DNA from: a virus
Direction: 5' to 3' (one strand)
IMG/VR virus record: IMGVR_UViG_3300023179_000057
Location: 1-64,000 of that record
DNA: 64,000 nt
Below the pieces are notes generated by a model. That model worked only from the letters and a program-made list of their open reading frames with translations. It did no database searches and was not told the origin of the DNA. The translations under genes were made by a program, and so were the position numbers. Positions within the stretch are counted from its first letter, which is position 1, and every line of letters starts with the position of its first letter. Shown in pieces: positions 31,193-42,600 of this stretch.

Positions 31193-31825
31193 ATGCCATA
31201 TAGCCGTGGTACGTCAAACAACATTATCGTTGGTGCAGCAGCATTATTTATTGCTGATACAACTTTAACTCCAGGAACACTGGAGGCTTTTGATGCAAGC
31301 GAGTCTTTTAAAGACACACTTACAGACGAAGCAGATTACACTAACATAGGTTATACCATGAATGGTTTGGAATTACAATTCCAACCAGACTTCGGTGAAG
31401 TTCAGGTAGACCAAATCCTTGACGTTGCAAAACTATATAAGCAAGGTATGCAGGTTAATCTTGCAACCGCTTTTGCTGAAGCAACCCTAGAAAACTTGCT
31501 TCTTGCATTAGCATTTTCTGACGCACAACTTACAGGAAATAAAAACGCATCTACAGGTCAAGCATTAAACTTGTCTGCAGGTGAACTTGGAGAATGTCCA
31601 GTAGAACGAGGAATCGTTGCAATTGGACCAGGAACTGGCGATTGCGATGCCTCTGATTCCGTTGAGCGTGTTTACACAGCATACCGTGCTCTATCAATTG
31701 AGAACGTAACTGTATCCGCAAAGCGTGACGAAGCGTCAATGTTTGAAGTTTCATTCCGTTTACTTCCAGAAGATGCTTCAGGATCCTATGGTAAGATCGT
31801 AGATCGTACTTGGGGACAATCATAA
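31193..31825 (+). CDS. Major tail tube protein (210 aa)
   Basis: Polymerises into the tail tube. RGTSNNIIVGAAALFIAD, YTNIGYTMNGLELQFQPDFGEVQVDQ, and ALSIENVTVSAKRDEASMFEVSFRLLPE are the strands expected of siphovirus tube proteins ('n.g.t..gv.i.y.p...ei.vdq'). Codon use is optimised like the capsid gene. Own promoter and a classical terminator behind it fit high expression. Confidence 0.85.
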   Translation: MPYSRGTSNNIIVGAAALFIADTTLTPGTLEAFDASESFKDTLTDEADYTNIGYTMNGLELQFQPDFGEVQVDQILDVAKLYKQGMQVNLATAFAEATLENLLLALAFSDAQLTGNKNASTGQALNLSAGELGECPVERGIVAIGPGTGDCDASDSVERVYTAYRALSIENVTVSAKRDEASMFEVSFRLLPEDASGSYGKIVDRTWGQS

Positions 31826-31847
31826 TCTAGTTTTAGATTAAACAAAG

Positions 31848-31878
31848 ACCCACCTTTAATTAGGTGGGTTTTTTGTTT
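31848..31878 (+). terminator. Terminator after the tail-tube gene
   Basis: ACCCACCT (31848-31855) and AGGTGGGT (31862-31869) form a perfect stem with loop TTAATT, followed by a T-run to 31875. Textbook intrinsic terminator. Confidence 0.9.
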
Positions 31879-31884
31879 TGCCTA

Positions 31885-31893
31885 TGATAGAAT
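31885..31893 (+). promoter_or_regulatory. Extended -10 promoter (TGATAGAAT), leaderless
   Basis: TAGAAT at 31888-31893 and ATG at 31903, nine bases between. Weaker -10 than its siblings, possibly to keep chaperone levels low. Confidence 0.5.
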
Positions 31894-31902
31894 AGATAAA
31901 TT

Positions 31903-32598
31903 ATGGCAACAACCGTTTATCAAAATAAAATAATAAAACTTATTGATGGTACAGAGTTAGAAATTATGCCATTAAAAATAAAATATTTGCGTGAATTTAT
32001 GGAAGAATTTGAAAATGTTAAAAAGGCCAAAAATGATGATGAAGCAATAGAGTATTTAGTAACTTGTGTAAAAGTTGCTATGAAACAATATTATCCAGAA
32101 ATATCAGTAGAAAAGTCTGATGTAGAAGATGCTTTTGATATGCCAACCATATATAAAATATTAGACGTTGCAGCAGGTATAAAAATAAATGATAAGTCAG
32201 AAGAAACTGTAAAAAATCAAGCCGAAGATAGTGGTTCCACATGGTCTGATTTAGACTTAGCAAAAATAGAAGCAGAAGTATTTTTGCTGGGAATATGGAA
32301 AGATTACAAAGAATTAGAAGAGTCTTTATCTATGCCAGAATTAATGGCTACTCTTTCTAGCCGTAGAGAACTTGATTACGAAGAAAAAAAGTTTCTTGCT
32401 GCAATTCAGGGGGTAGATTTAGATAAACAATCTGGATCTTCACGAGGGCAGAAAGAATGGGAAGACATGAAGGCTAGAGTATTTAGTAAAGGAAAAACTA
32501 GTGATAGTAAAGACATCTTAGCACTTCAAGGACAAAATGCCAAGAAAGCAGGGTTTGGCATTGGCATGGGCCTAGAGTACGAAGATTTAACAAAATAA
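31903..32598 (+). CDS. Tail assembly chaperone, long form (231 aa)
   Basis: Residues 1-105 share the plan of the 109-aa product of the next gene: KLIDGTELEIMPLKIKYLREFMEEFE, VKVAMKQYYPE, and DMPTIYKILDVAAGIKI. Residues 118-231 add WSDLDLAKIEAEVFLLGIWKDYKELEESLSMPELMATL and SRRELDYEEKKFLAAIQGVDL, the extension that other siphoviruses make only by ribosomal frameshift (gpGT type). Here it is a separate gene, with a promoter of its own. Confidence 0.7.
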   Translation: MATTVYQNKIIKLIDGTELEIMPLKIKYLREFMEEFENVKKAKNDDEAIEYLVTCVKVAMKQYYPEISVEKSDVEDAFDMPTIYKILDVAAGIKINDKSEETVKNQAEDSGSTWSDLDLAKIEAEVFLLGIWKDYKELEESLSMPELMATLSSRRELDYEEKKFLAAIQGVDLDKQSGSSRGQKEWEDMKARVFSKGKTSDSKDILALQGQNAKKAGFGIGMGLEYEDLTK

Positions 32599-32623
32599 AA
32601 TAATAAAAAATTAAGCATCACCG

Positions 32624-32632
32624 TGCTATAAT
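32624..32632 (+). promoter_or_regulatory. Extended -10 promoter (TGCTATAAT)
   Basis: TATAAT at 32627-32632, TAGGAGG before the ATG at 32657. No -35. Confidence 0.55.
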
Positions 32633-32656
32633 TGACATAACCTATAGGAGGAAATA

Positions 32657-32986
32657 ATGACAACAACTACGTATGAGGAAAGTACCCTCACACTAATTGA
32701 TGGCACAAAAATTACAGTACGTCCTCTAAAAATCTCTCTACTTCGTCCATTTATGAAGAAGTTTGAGGGAGTGGGAGCAGTGGCGGAAGACAATGCAAAG
32801 TCTATGGATATTCTTATGGAATGTGTGCAGATTGCAATGAAACAATATAAGCCAGAACTCTCTGAAGACGTAAAAAAACTAGAGGAGAATATTGATCTCC
32901 CAACTGTTTACAAGATCGTAGAAGCAGCATCAGGTATCAAACTTGCCGAAGTTTCAGACGTTCTTGGCGTAACTATGGCCGAATAA
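32657..32986 (+). CDS. Tail assembly chaperone, short form (109 aa)
   Basis: Paralogue of the first 105 residues of the preceding product: LTLIDGTKITVRPLKISLLRPFMKKFE, VQIAMKQYKPE, DLPTVYKIVEAASGIKL. It lacks the long-form extension and corresponds to gpG. Its TATAAT promoter and strong TAGGAGG should yield more protein than the long form, as the frameshift ratio does in other phages. I see no slippery heptamer at its end. Confidence 0.7.
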   Translation: MTTTTYEESTLTLIDGTKITVRPLKISLLRPFMKKFEGVGAVAEDNAKSMDILMECVQIAMKQYKPELSEDVKKLEENIDLPTVYKIVEAASGIKLAEVSDVLGVTMAE

Positions 32987-33008
32987 TTTAAAAGAGGTGT
33001 GAAACTAA

Positions 33009-36000
33009 ATGGCTGATGTTAATGCTAATATTGACATTAATATTGATTCGTCTAATGCATTAGCACAACTAAAAGCGTTACAACGTCAGATATCTCAGTT
33101 TCACACCTCAATAGCCAGATCAAGTGAAGCAGCAGCCCTTGCTCAAAAGGGATTACAAAAAAATCTTTTAAATAGCATTAACGCCATCGGTGCATTTACT
33201 GCCGAGATGCGTACAGTTAGAACATCTGCAGAATCATTTACTGACTCATTAGAAAAAAATAAATTTTCAATGCGTGAGTACTTCCGCTATGCGGGAGCAT
33301 CTACAAAAACTTTTGGAAGACTATTTAAATCTGAATTTGACACAATTGGCAAGGTAGCCGAAGAACGTGTAAAGAGATTACAAACTCAATATATTAAGAT
33401 GGGCCGTGATACAAACGGTGCAATGAGAGCAATTGCTGTTATGCCAACACAATTGAACATGAATGATTATACAACTCAAGTTCAGATGGCAGCACAGAAA
33501 CAAGCATTGTTCAATCAATTAATGAAACAAGGCTCTACCAATCTTTTAAATTTTGGTAAGAATACACAATGGGCTGGTCGTCAGTTAATGGTTGGTTTTA
33601 CCTTGCCATTAATGGCAGTAGGTACAGCAGCCACTAAAACCTTTATGGACATGGAAGCACAGGCTCTTAGGTTTAGAAAAGTTTATGGAGATTTATTTAC
33701 ACCACAAGAAGAAACAAAACAAGTATTAGATAATATTACAGAATTAGGAAAGCAGTTTACTAAATATGGTGTAGCAGTTTCTACTACTGTCGGTTTGGCA
33801 GCAGAGGCTGCAGCAGCAGGCTTCCAAGGATTAGATTTACAACGTCAAACCACAGAAGCAACACGTCTTTCTATCCTTGGTCAAATTGATAGTCAAAAGG
33901 CACTTGAAACAACAATTTCTTTACAAAATGCTTTTGGCATGTCATCTGAAAAATTAGCAGATGCGATTAACTTCTTAAACGCAGTAGAAAACCAAACCGT
34001 TGTATCTCTTGACGACATCACTACGGCTATTCCAAAAGTAGCCCCAGTTATTCAACAATTAGGTGGCGATGTAAGAGATTTAACATTCTTTATGGCAGCC
34101 ATGAAGGAAGGTGGTATTAATGCATCAGAAGGTGCTAACGCTTTAAAGTCTGGTCTTGCAGCATTGATCAATCCAACTAAAAAAGCATCTGAAATGCTTG
34201 CAGGATTTGGAATTAATGCAACCGCAATTGTTGAAAAAAATAAAGGAAATCTTAAGGCAACAGTAGTTGAATTTGCAAATGCACTTAATGCTTTAGATCC
34301 TCTATCAAGAGCAAGAGCAATTGAGCAGATGTTTGGAAAGTTCCAGTTTGCTCGTCTATCAACATTATTTGCTAACGTTGCAAAGGATGGCAATCAGGCT
34401 GCTCGTGTTCTTGATCTAGCAAATTCTTCAGTAGAAGAACTTTCTGCATTATCTGAACAAGAATTAGGAATGACTGCAGACTCTGCAATGAACAAGTTTA
34501 AGAAAACAGTTGAAGATCTTAAGGTTGCACTTGTTCCAGTTGGTCAAGCATTTTTAGAGGCTGTTACTCCAATTATTGATTTTGTTGGAAATGTTCTTGA
34601 AAGGTTTGCTAACCTATCTTCTGGAACAAAAAGATTAATTACCTTACTAACGGTTGGCATTGGTGCCGTTGGTCCAGTATTACTTATGACATTTGGTTTG
34701 CTTGCAAACGGTATAGCCAATATTATTAAACTATTTTTAACCCTTCGTGGAGGATATCAAAGACTAACTGGACAAACACAAATATTGGGAGAGCAAACTC
34801 AATATATGACAAGCGAACAACTAGATGCAGCATCAGCAGCACATTCGCTTGATCAAACACACGCCAAACTAACACAAACATTTACAGCAGAAGCAACTGC
34901 TATTAATCAACTAATTCAAGCATACACATCAGCAGCAGGAGCAGCAAGAAATTTCGCAATGAATAATCCTGGAATGATGTTGCCAGGAAGAGGTGCTAAA
35001 AGACTAGCAAGCGGTATTGTTTCAGTTCCTGGACCAAAAGGAGCAGGGGATGTAGTTCCAGCAATGCTATCTCCAGGAGAAGCAGTTATTCCTACAGATA
35101 TGGCAAAGAAGTATGCACCATTAATTAATGGAATGATTGCAGATAAAATTCCTGGATTCCAAGTTGGTAAAGGATTTAAGAATGCCACAATGTTCTTACC
35201 AGAAGGAATCAATACAGCAATGGGAGATCCTAGAGGTAGAGGTGTTTCAGCATCTGCAGTATCACAATATTTAGGTAGTGCTGGTGGTGGAGTTATGGGG
35301 CCATTGCTTGCAGTTATTGGAAGAGAAATTAAAGTTGGAATTAATAATCCTAAGTTTAAATCAGAATTTATTGAAGTAGCAAATCTTTTTACAAAAACAG
35401 CAACAGATGCTTTAAATCAATCTGGAAGAGAATTTATTAAAGATGCAGATCTAGAAGAAATAGTTGTTCCAGCACTTCGTGATGCAGCAAAAGGAATTAA
35501 AATTGCTGGAAAAGATATTGATGTTGCACTTGAAAATGCAATTAATCAAATTAGAACAGTAGGACCAGTTGGCGTTGGATCAGGATCTATGGGCGGAATT
35601 GGAAGAACTGCGCTTCCAGGATCTTACAGGGGAGCAAGAAAAGCAGCACAACAATTTGCATTGTCACAAAATCCAGAAATGTTTCGTCAAACAGAACGTT
35701 TTTCACAAAGCAAAGGAAAAACATTAAAATCTTTTCAAACTTTAGACCCTATGCTAAATCAGTGGCAAGTTGCAACAATGTCACATATTACGACATCTAT
35801 TACTGCAAGTGCAGAAGAATTAACAAGACAAATGACGCCATACCTTGGAGATGTTGGTGCAAAAGTAACAGAAGCAATTACAAAAAATGTTACAAGTGGA
35901 GCAATTAAACAAGCAAAAGTTGCATCTCCTTCAAGAGAAACAGAAATGGTTGGAGCAAGCATAGGTCAAGGATTTATAGTTGGCGGAAAACAATATATTG

Positions 36001-39000
36001 ATGATGCAAAGGTAGTAGGTCAACAACTTGGCGCAGGCATGGTTCAAACAGCATCTGGATTATTTGTTCCAGGTGGAGCAGTAGGACAGCCACCAAGAAC
36101 AACTGGTGCGGGAGTTCCTTTATCAGTAATAACAGAAAATGCAAGACGTAATAGAGAACAACTTCTTGCAACACAACAACAAAGACGAACAGCAGCAATG
36201 AATGCAAGGATGAACTCACTCAATAAGGCATTTATGAGTGGCACTTTTGCTTTATCTGCACTATCTGGTGTTGCTTCAATGGCTGGTGGAAATTTAGGAA
36301 AATTTTCTGAAATATTATTTCAAATAAGTGGACCATTGTTTGCTTTGTCATCAGTAATACAACTATTGACTGGAGAAAAAATAGTTGGTTTAATATCTAG
36401 ATTTAAGGTTGCATTTGGATTAACATCTGTAGCGCTTCTTGCAGGAGTTGGAATAATTAAACTTATTAACAGTGCAAGAGAAAAAGAATTAGAATATATT
36501 TATGGTCTTTCAAATGCAATGAAGACCACAACAGATCAGGTAAAAACTCTTGGAGACTTCTTTGGAGTAGTTCCAACGAAACTTCCTTTTGAGGGAAGAA
36601 ATAGAGAAATTGTTAGAAAAGATGTAAGAACTGCAAGAGATAGACTAAGGGCAGATGAATCATTTCAAAAACAATTTGCTTTACAAATTAATACACTTTC
36701 TAAGGCAACTGCTCAACAAGCACAACTAGCATTTACATCTTTAGCACTTAATTTAAGAGCACAAGGTTTTGCTGAAGAACAGGTACAGACAATTATTGAT
36801 GCTCTTCGTGAAGAGGCTGGAAAAACTGATGTAAAACTAGATGTTAAATCTATTAATTTTTCTCCAGAATCAATAAAAAATATTCAGGCTCAAATAAAAC
36901 CACTTACAGATAATCTTGCAGAGCAAGTTGAAAAAGGTTTAACAAAAACAGTAGTTGTGAGTGCTGGTAAGGCTGGTGCTAGAACATATACAACACAAAC
37001 AAAAGAAGCAACAAAGGCTTTGTCAGAATTTAGTACATTTTCTTCAGAAGTTGCAAAATCTGCTGCTGGAATGTTTAGATTGGGAATTATTGATGGAAAA
37101 CAATTTGAAGAAGGCATTTATGGAATATTAGGTGCAGTAGAAGGGCTTGATGAAATATCAAGAAGGACTGCGCTTTTAGAACTATTTAAAAAACTTGATA
37201 TGGATGCAAAGCCATTTTTATCTACATTATATACTGTAAAACAAGAAATGATGTTAGTTGCTTTATTAAGTGCTGGAGTTCTTGGAAAAGATAGTCCAAT
37301 TATTAAAGCATTGTCTTCATCAGATTTAAAAACAAGAACTAGAGGAATTAATGGATTAACAAAGGCATTTGAAAATCTTTTTGGTGCTATTACAGATGTT
37401 AATAATGCGGATAAAGACACGGATGGTGGTCCAGGTGGTGCAGGTAAGTTAAATGCACTACAAGAAAGAATTAAAGCAATCCAACAACAAACACAGGCTT
37501 TCATAATATTACGTAATGCAAAAATTGATGAAAAAACTGCTACAGAACTTTCTAATGATGCAGAAATAGCATCTTTGGTTATTGCTAATAGCAAGGGTAA
37601 ATCATTAAAACAAATTATTGCTTTAGTAAAAGAATATAAAAAAGCATTAGCAGATCAAACTAAGGCAGAGTTCCAATATATGTCTGGACCAAATCTATTT
37701 AAAGCACAGTTAGAAAGAGCACAGGCTCAGGCAAATCTTCGTGAAAAATTAATTGATATGCAATTTGCACCACAAATTAAAAAAGAAAACGATGCATTGG
37801 CTGTTCAAGAAAAAAGACTAGCAGACGTAAATAAGCAAATTGAAAATGTTACAAGATCACAGATTGAGCCTATACAAGCAGTTATTGATAGCAATAATTT
37901 AGCCCTTGAAAAAATTGCATTACAAGAAGATGCAATTAATGAAAAATACAATAAACAAATAGAGGCACTTGATAAAATTGCAACAATTAATCAAGATATT
38001 GCAAACATTCAAAAACAAAGACTTTCAATTGCAGATGCCCTTACTCGTGGTGATATTTCTACTGCTGCACAGTTAGCACAAGAAGCAAGAGTAGAACAAG
38101 CACAGTCCTCAGTAACTGGACAAAAAGAAGCATTAACTGTTACTCGTGACGCACAAATTGCTGCACTTGGAAGAAATGCTCTTGAAAAACAAAATAAAGA
38201 ACTTCAACTTCAAATCAATATTATTGAGGCAACTCAACTAAAAACTTTAGAGTCACAAAAACAAACAATTGAAAGCACTATTGAGTCAATCAATTTAAAT
38301 ATTACGGCATTAAATGAACAAGTCAGGGTTACAAAAGAAGGCTATGTATATGCCAAGGGAACAAAAGAAGAAATGGATAACCTTGACACACTAATACAAT
38401 TGGCAACTGCTGCAGGTATTCCATTTACAGCGCAATTATTAGAACAGTCAAAAAATGCACAATCTCTGGCAGCAGCATTGGGTGCAGCACTTGCAGCACA
38501 AAAGGCACTTGGCTCAGGAGCAACAACTCTTCCAGAAATTATGGCAGGCGCTAAGGCTGGAACAATTACATCACAAACAATTACGCCAGAACAAAAGGCT
38601 GTAGTTTTACAGGGCATAAAACAAACAATTGCAAAAGTAAATACAACAGTAGCAAAACTAAAAAAGACTATAGGTAAAAACTATGGTGGAATAGTTCCTA
38701 AATATATGACAAACGGTGGAAGGGCTATGGGATCTGATACCGTGCCAGCAATGCTTACACCTGGAGAGTTTGTAGTAAATAAAGCAGCAACAAAAGCATA
38801 CAGGCCACTACTTGAAAGAATTAATGAATCTAAGTATCCTGGAATGCTTGGTCGTGGTGGTATGACTCAAATTCCAGTAAGTAACATTTCAACATCTGTA
38901 AGCGATAACTCAACGGCAGTGTATAATTATAATTTAGGATTCAGCATTAATGGTGCTAGTTCAAATGCCAACGATATTGCTAGAGCCGTAATGAGAGAGA

Positions 39001-39044
39001 TTAAAAATGTTGACTCACAAAGAGTTAGAGGGCAGAGACGATAA
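33009..39044 (+). CDS. Tape measure protein (2011 aa)
   Basis: Sets tail length and is ejected with DNA. Residues about 190-280 (LMVGFTLPLMAVGTAATKTFMDME, then GLAAEAAAAGFQG) match the TP901/Phage_min core. Several hydrophobic segments (about 540-580, 1080-1100, 1130-1155) and long helices follow. Two copies of a 'VPAMLSPGEAVIP' type motif (near residue 682 and near 1911) sit in similar surroundings (KKYAPLINGMI, KAYRPLLERI, ending PGF/PGM). GAGGTG upstream. Overlaps the next gene by one base. Confidence 0.9.
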   Translation: MADVNANIDINIDSSNALAQLKALQRQISQFHTSIARSSEAAALAQKGLQKNLLNSINAIGAFTAEMRTVRTSAESFTDSLEKNKFSMREYFRYAGASTKTFGRLFKSEFDTIGKVAEERVKRLQTQYIKMGRDTNGAMRAIAVMPTQLNMNDYTTQVQMAAQKQALFNQLMKQGSTNLLNFGKNTQWAGRQLMVGFTLPLMAVGTAATKTFMDMEAQALRFRKVYGDLFTPQEETKQVLDNITELGKQFTKYGVAVSTTVGLAAEAAAAGFQGLDLQRQTTEATRLSILGQIDSQKALETTISLQNAFGMSSEKLADAINFLNAVENQTVVSLDDITTAIPKVAPVIQQLGGDVRDLTFFMAAMKEGGINASEGANALKSGLAALINPTKKASEMLAGFGINATAIVEKNKGNLKATVVEFANALNALDPLSRARAIEQMFGKFQFARLSTLFANVAKDGNQAARVLDLANSSVEELSALSEQELGMTADSAMNKFKKTVEDLKVALVPVGQAFLEAVTPIIDFVGNVLERFANLSSGTKRLITLLTVGIGAVGPVLLMTFGLLANGIANIIKLFLTLRGGYQRLTGQTQILGEQTQYMTSEQLDAASAAHSLDQTHAKLTQTFTAEATAINQLIQAYTSAAGAARNFAMNNPGMMLPGRGAKRLASGIVSVPGPKGAGDVVPAMLSPGEAVIPTDMAKKYAPLINGMIADKIPGFQVGKGFKNATMFLPEGINTAMGDPRGRGVSASAVSQYLGSAGGGVMGPLLAVIGREIKVGINNPKFKSEFIEVANLFTKTATDALNQSGREFIKDADLEEIVVPALRDAAKGIKIAGKDIDVALENAINQIRTVGPVGVGSGSMGGIGRTALPGSYRGARKAAQQFALSQNPEMFRQTERFSQSKGKTLKSFQTLDPMLNQWQVATMSHITTSITASAEELTRQMTPYLGDVGAKVTEAITKNVTSGAIKQAKVASPSRETEMVGASIGQGFIVGGKQYIDDAKVVGQQLGAGMVQTASGLFVPGGAVGQPPRTTGAGVPLSVITENARRNREQLLATQQQRRTAAMNARMNSLNKAFMSGTFALSALSGVASMAGGNLGKFSEILFQISGPLFALSSVIQLLTGEKIVGLISRFKVAFGLTSVALLAGVGIIKLINSAREKELEYIYGLSNAMKTTTDQVKTLGDFFGVVPTKLPFEGRNREIVRKDVRTARDRLRADESFQKQFALQINTLSKATAQQAQLAFTSLALNLRAQGFAEEQVQTIIDALREEAGKTDVKLDVKSINFSPESIKNIQAQIKPLTDNLAEQVEKGLTKTVVVSAGKAGARTYTTQTKEATKALSEFSTFSSEVAKSAAGMFRLGIIDGKQFEEGIYGILGAVEGLDEISRRTALLELFKKLDMDAKPFLSTLYTVKQEMMLVALLSAGVLGKDSPIIKALSSSDLKTRTRGINGLTKAFENLFGAITDVNNADKDTDGGPGGAGKLNALQERIKAIQQQTQAFIILRNAKIDEKTATELSNDAEIASLVIANSKGKSLKQIIALVKEYKKALADQTKAEFQYMSGPNLFKAQLERAQAQANLREKLIDMQFAPQIKKENDALAVQEKRLADVNKQIENVTRSQIEPIQAVIDSNNLALEKIALQEDAINEKYNKQIEALDKIATINQDIANIQKQRLSIADALTRGDISTAAQLAQEARVEQAQSSVTGQKEALTVTRDAQIAALGRNALEKQNKELQLQINIIEATQLKTLESQKQTIESTIESINLNITALNEQVRVTKEGYVYAKGTKEEMDNLDTLIQLATAAGIPFTAQLLEQSKNAQSLAAALGAALAAQKALGSGATTLPEIMAGAKAGTITSQTITPEQKAVVLQGIKQTIAKVNTTVAKLKKTIGKNYGGIVPKYMTNGGRAMGSDTVPAMLTPGEFVVNKAATKAYRPLLERINESKYPGMLGRGGMTQIPVSNISTSVSDNSTAVYNYNLGFSINGASSNANDIARAVMREIKNVDSQRVRGQRR

Positions 39045-39679
39045 TGGCTACTAGTGCTTATTTAACAGGTAGACGCAGGTATACAAGACCGCAGGGTATC
39101 CTATGGGCAAATAACGCTGGAACCCTCTCTAATGGCTTATACGTGCCCAATGGCATAGAGGTGGGGGCAGACACAGAAGAGACAGATCCAAACCTACTAG
39201 ATCAATTCATTATTTTATCTGATCATAATAGAGGGGACATGCAATTTAATACCCAAAGAATTGAGCAACGTCAAAGAACCATTAATGGCCGTATGCGTTC
39301 ATACCACATTGCAGATAAACTGACTATGTCTGTATCTTGGAATATGTTGCCTTCACGAGGGTATTCAGGATTGGCTAACTTTAATACAACAACAGGAGTA
39401 TCACCAAGCGAAGGATCTACAACAGAGTACACAGCAGATGGCGGTGCAGGTGGAGTAGAACTTCTTGACTGGTATGAGACACATCAGGGTCCTTTTTGGA
39501 TGTACCTTGCCTATGATAAATATACAAACTTAGAAGGTCAGGGTTATCAATATACTGGTTTGAACAGATATAATCAAATTATTCAAGTTTATTTTGCAGA
39601 CTTTAATTATTCCGTCGTAAAACGTGGAGCAACAAATCATGATCTTTGGAACATATCGGTAACACTGGAAGAAGTTTAA
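39044..39679 (+). CDS. Putative distal tail protein (211 aa)
   Basis: Directly behind the tape measure. RRYTRPQGILWANNAGTLSNGLYVPNGIEV, QRIEQRQRTINGRMRSYHIADKLTMSVSWNMLPSRGYSG, and a closing YNQIIQVYFADFNYSVVKRGATNHDLWNISVTLEE show the alternating strands of Dit-like proteins ('kri...v..v.W'). Family not certain; position supports a tail-tip adaptor. Confidence 0.6.
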   Translation: MATSAYLTGRRRYTRPQGILWANNAGTLSNGLYVPNGIEVGADTEETDPNLLDQFIILSDHNRGDMQFNTQRIEQRQRTINGRMRSYHIADKLTMSVSWNMLPSRGYSGLANFNTTTGVSPSEGSTTEYTADGGAGGVELLDWYETHQGPFWMYLAYDKYTNLEGQGYQYTGLNRYNQIIQVYFADFNYSVVKRGATNHDLWNISVTLEEV

Positions 39680-42600
39680 ATGTTTGAAAGTACTGAATTA
39701 AAAAATCACTTTGAAACATCTGCAACAATACAGACAGAGTCATTAGTTCTGGCTGAGTGGAATATGAATATGCCAGATAATATATTTAAACTTGGCAACT
39801 ACAGATACAGATCTCAAGAACAAAATTCTCAGTTTTTAACATTACCAAATACATTTGATAGCGCAGATACTGGAGAATATTACACTGGTGCAACAGATGC
39901 TGATGTTGTTATTGATGGGGGGCTTGAAAATAATAATACTCCACAAATTTTTACATCTACAAAAGAAAAACTAAAACTACTATACTCTTTAGAAGATTGC
40001 GTAAAACCATTTAGACCAAGATCTGGTATTAATAAAGCAACAGCATTTAAAGGAAAGTATTTAGCAAACTCTGGTAGCGACTTGGCAAGAAGACCAAGAT
40101 ATTATATGGCGTCACGCTATGATCAATTTAAATACTGGACTTCTTTTAGAACCGAAGAAGGAATTGAGCGAGGTATTGCTAAAACATTAAATAATGGAAC
40201 TTACTATATAGACGATACAGTTCCTTTTGTTGTTTATAAAAATAATGTACCAACAAATAGAATTATTGTTAAAATGCAAACACATGTTGGAGATATAGAC
40301 CTTGGAGATTTTACAGACATATCAAAAACATTTGCAGATCCATTTTATGGAAATTCTAATAAATCAACTCCAACAAGATGGAAAATTCAATATCTTAATG
40401 GAAACAATTGGATAGATGCTTATGTATTTAATGATGGTGATACTCGTGATGATGGCTCTGCGATAATTAAACATGATGGATATGTTGAATTACAATACGC
40501 ATTAAAAAATATTCCAGATGCTTTTAAAGAAACATTTATTCATTCAAATATATACTCTTCAGATACACTGTTACCAACAGAATCAACAAATGGTTATGCC
40601 TACTTAGTTATTGAAAATGAAGGAGATGTTGGAACATACCATATTTGGAACGGTACAACAGAAGAATATGACACATTTGAACCAGTATATGGATGGGTAT
40701 TAGGCAATGAACAAATAGACAATAAAACAACATTTGTTACTGATTTAACAAACCCATCATCATTTGAAGAGCCTACAAATGGAGAAACCACATATAGAGA
40801 GTTTCAAAATATACGTGGTTTGAGAGTTGTTATAGAAAGAATGAATAAGGCTGACTCTACATTTGATCTAATTGAAATGTCTCCAAGATTGGTTGTGAAT
40901 ATATCTGATAAAACAATAGAATATAGCATTAAAAAAATTCTTTCAGACCTTGGCAATTCTGCACTACCAGTAGGACAATTATTAGCATCAACTGGAACAA
41001 TATCTTTGTTTGATGATGATCAAGCATTTAATGATAATAATACAACTAGTATTGTAAAAGATTATATTCGTAAGAATATTAAATTTAATTTTTATGAAAA
41101 AATATTAAATGTAAGTGGATATGACTATTGGGTTCCAATTAAAACTTTATACTCTGATGGCTTTCCACAAGCAGACGTTACTGGCGGAACATTAGAAATA
41201 TCACTAAGAGATTTTTATTTCTTTTTAGAATCAATGCCCGCACCAAGAATGCTTGTAACAGAAGTATCTCTTAGTTATGCAATTAGTTTAATTCTTGATT
41301 ATATTGGTTTTAGTAATTATGCTTTTTATAGAACAACAAATGAACCAGATCCAATAATTCCATATTTTTTTATTGCACCAGATCAAACAGTAGCGGAAGT
41401 ATTAAATCAGTTAGCAGTATCAACACAAACTGCAATGTTCTTTGATGAATACAATAACTTTATAGTAATGAGCAAAAACTATATATTGCCAGATGAAGAT
41501 GATAGAGAGTTTAATATAATCTTGTCTGGCTCAACAAATCAATCAGTAAGTGGTATTATTGAAAATCAAACATCTGGAACATTGCCTAATATTATTTCAA
41601 TTGCTTCAGAAGATAAAAAAGTTTATAATAATGGAAAAATAAATTATACAACCAGATATATTCAAAGATCTTATGGCTCAGTTCGTCAAGCAAGCATGAT
41701 AGATAGAGATAAGACATGGATATATAAGCCAGCATTGTTATGGGAAGTATCTGGAAGCGATTCTACTAAAACAATAAATGAAGTTGCATCTAAGCAGGGT
41801 AAGTATGTTCTTGGTGCAATGCCATTAAATTCTGATTTATCAAGCGCAGTTCCAACAGTAGTTAATCGTAAAATGCAAAACAACGTTTTAGATCTTGGCG
41901 AAAATGTTTATTGGCTTACAAGATATCAAGGATATTTTTATTCTAATGGAGAAATTATTAGATATGATGCTGCTCAATTTAACGTTACCCTTGCAATTTG
42001 GTACCCAATTCTATCTGACGGAATTAACTTAGATGAAACTAAGCCACAAATAGTTTTGCCTGGTAGATTAGCACCAAATAGTATTATTGATAATTTAGAT
42101 AAACAAGTTGCTAATGGAGAGATTACAGAAGCACAAAAGGGTGAAGCAATACAGGCTTGGAGGGTTTCACATAGACAAGGAACTAGCAATGTTTGGATTA
42201 CAAGCAACCAAGAGTATCAGAATTATTTTAAATCACTACCATTTAATGGAAAAATTTATCCAACTGGCTTGGTTAGAATTTATTCTATTCCTTACTATGA
42301 AACAATTGAAGGAGTAACTCGTTTACAAAATGGAGCAGTCGTTGAGCATGGTCGTGGTCAATTTGGAACTCCTATAACAAGTCATTCTGCAGGAATAAGT
42401 TCTTATTGGTCAAATAATGATTATGTTAAAGGTTGTGAAATGAAAACTAATTATTTATTTACAACAACTTTGCTTGAAGATATATCTTTACCAGCAACAA
42501 CAACTGGAGCAGCAGGAGTTAATAATACAAAAGCAAGACAAACATCAAGAGGCGGAACAATTAAAAACTTTATGTCTTCTAGTTATGGAACAGAAACTTC

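Noticed and set aside
32950-33010. Programmed frameshift from the short chaperone gene into the tape-measure frame
   Set aside because: No slippery heptamer is apparent near the end of the gene, and the long form already exists as a separate gene.
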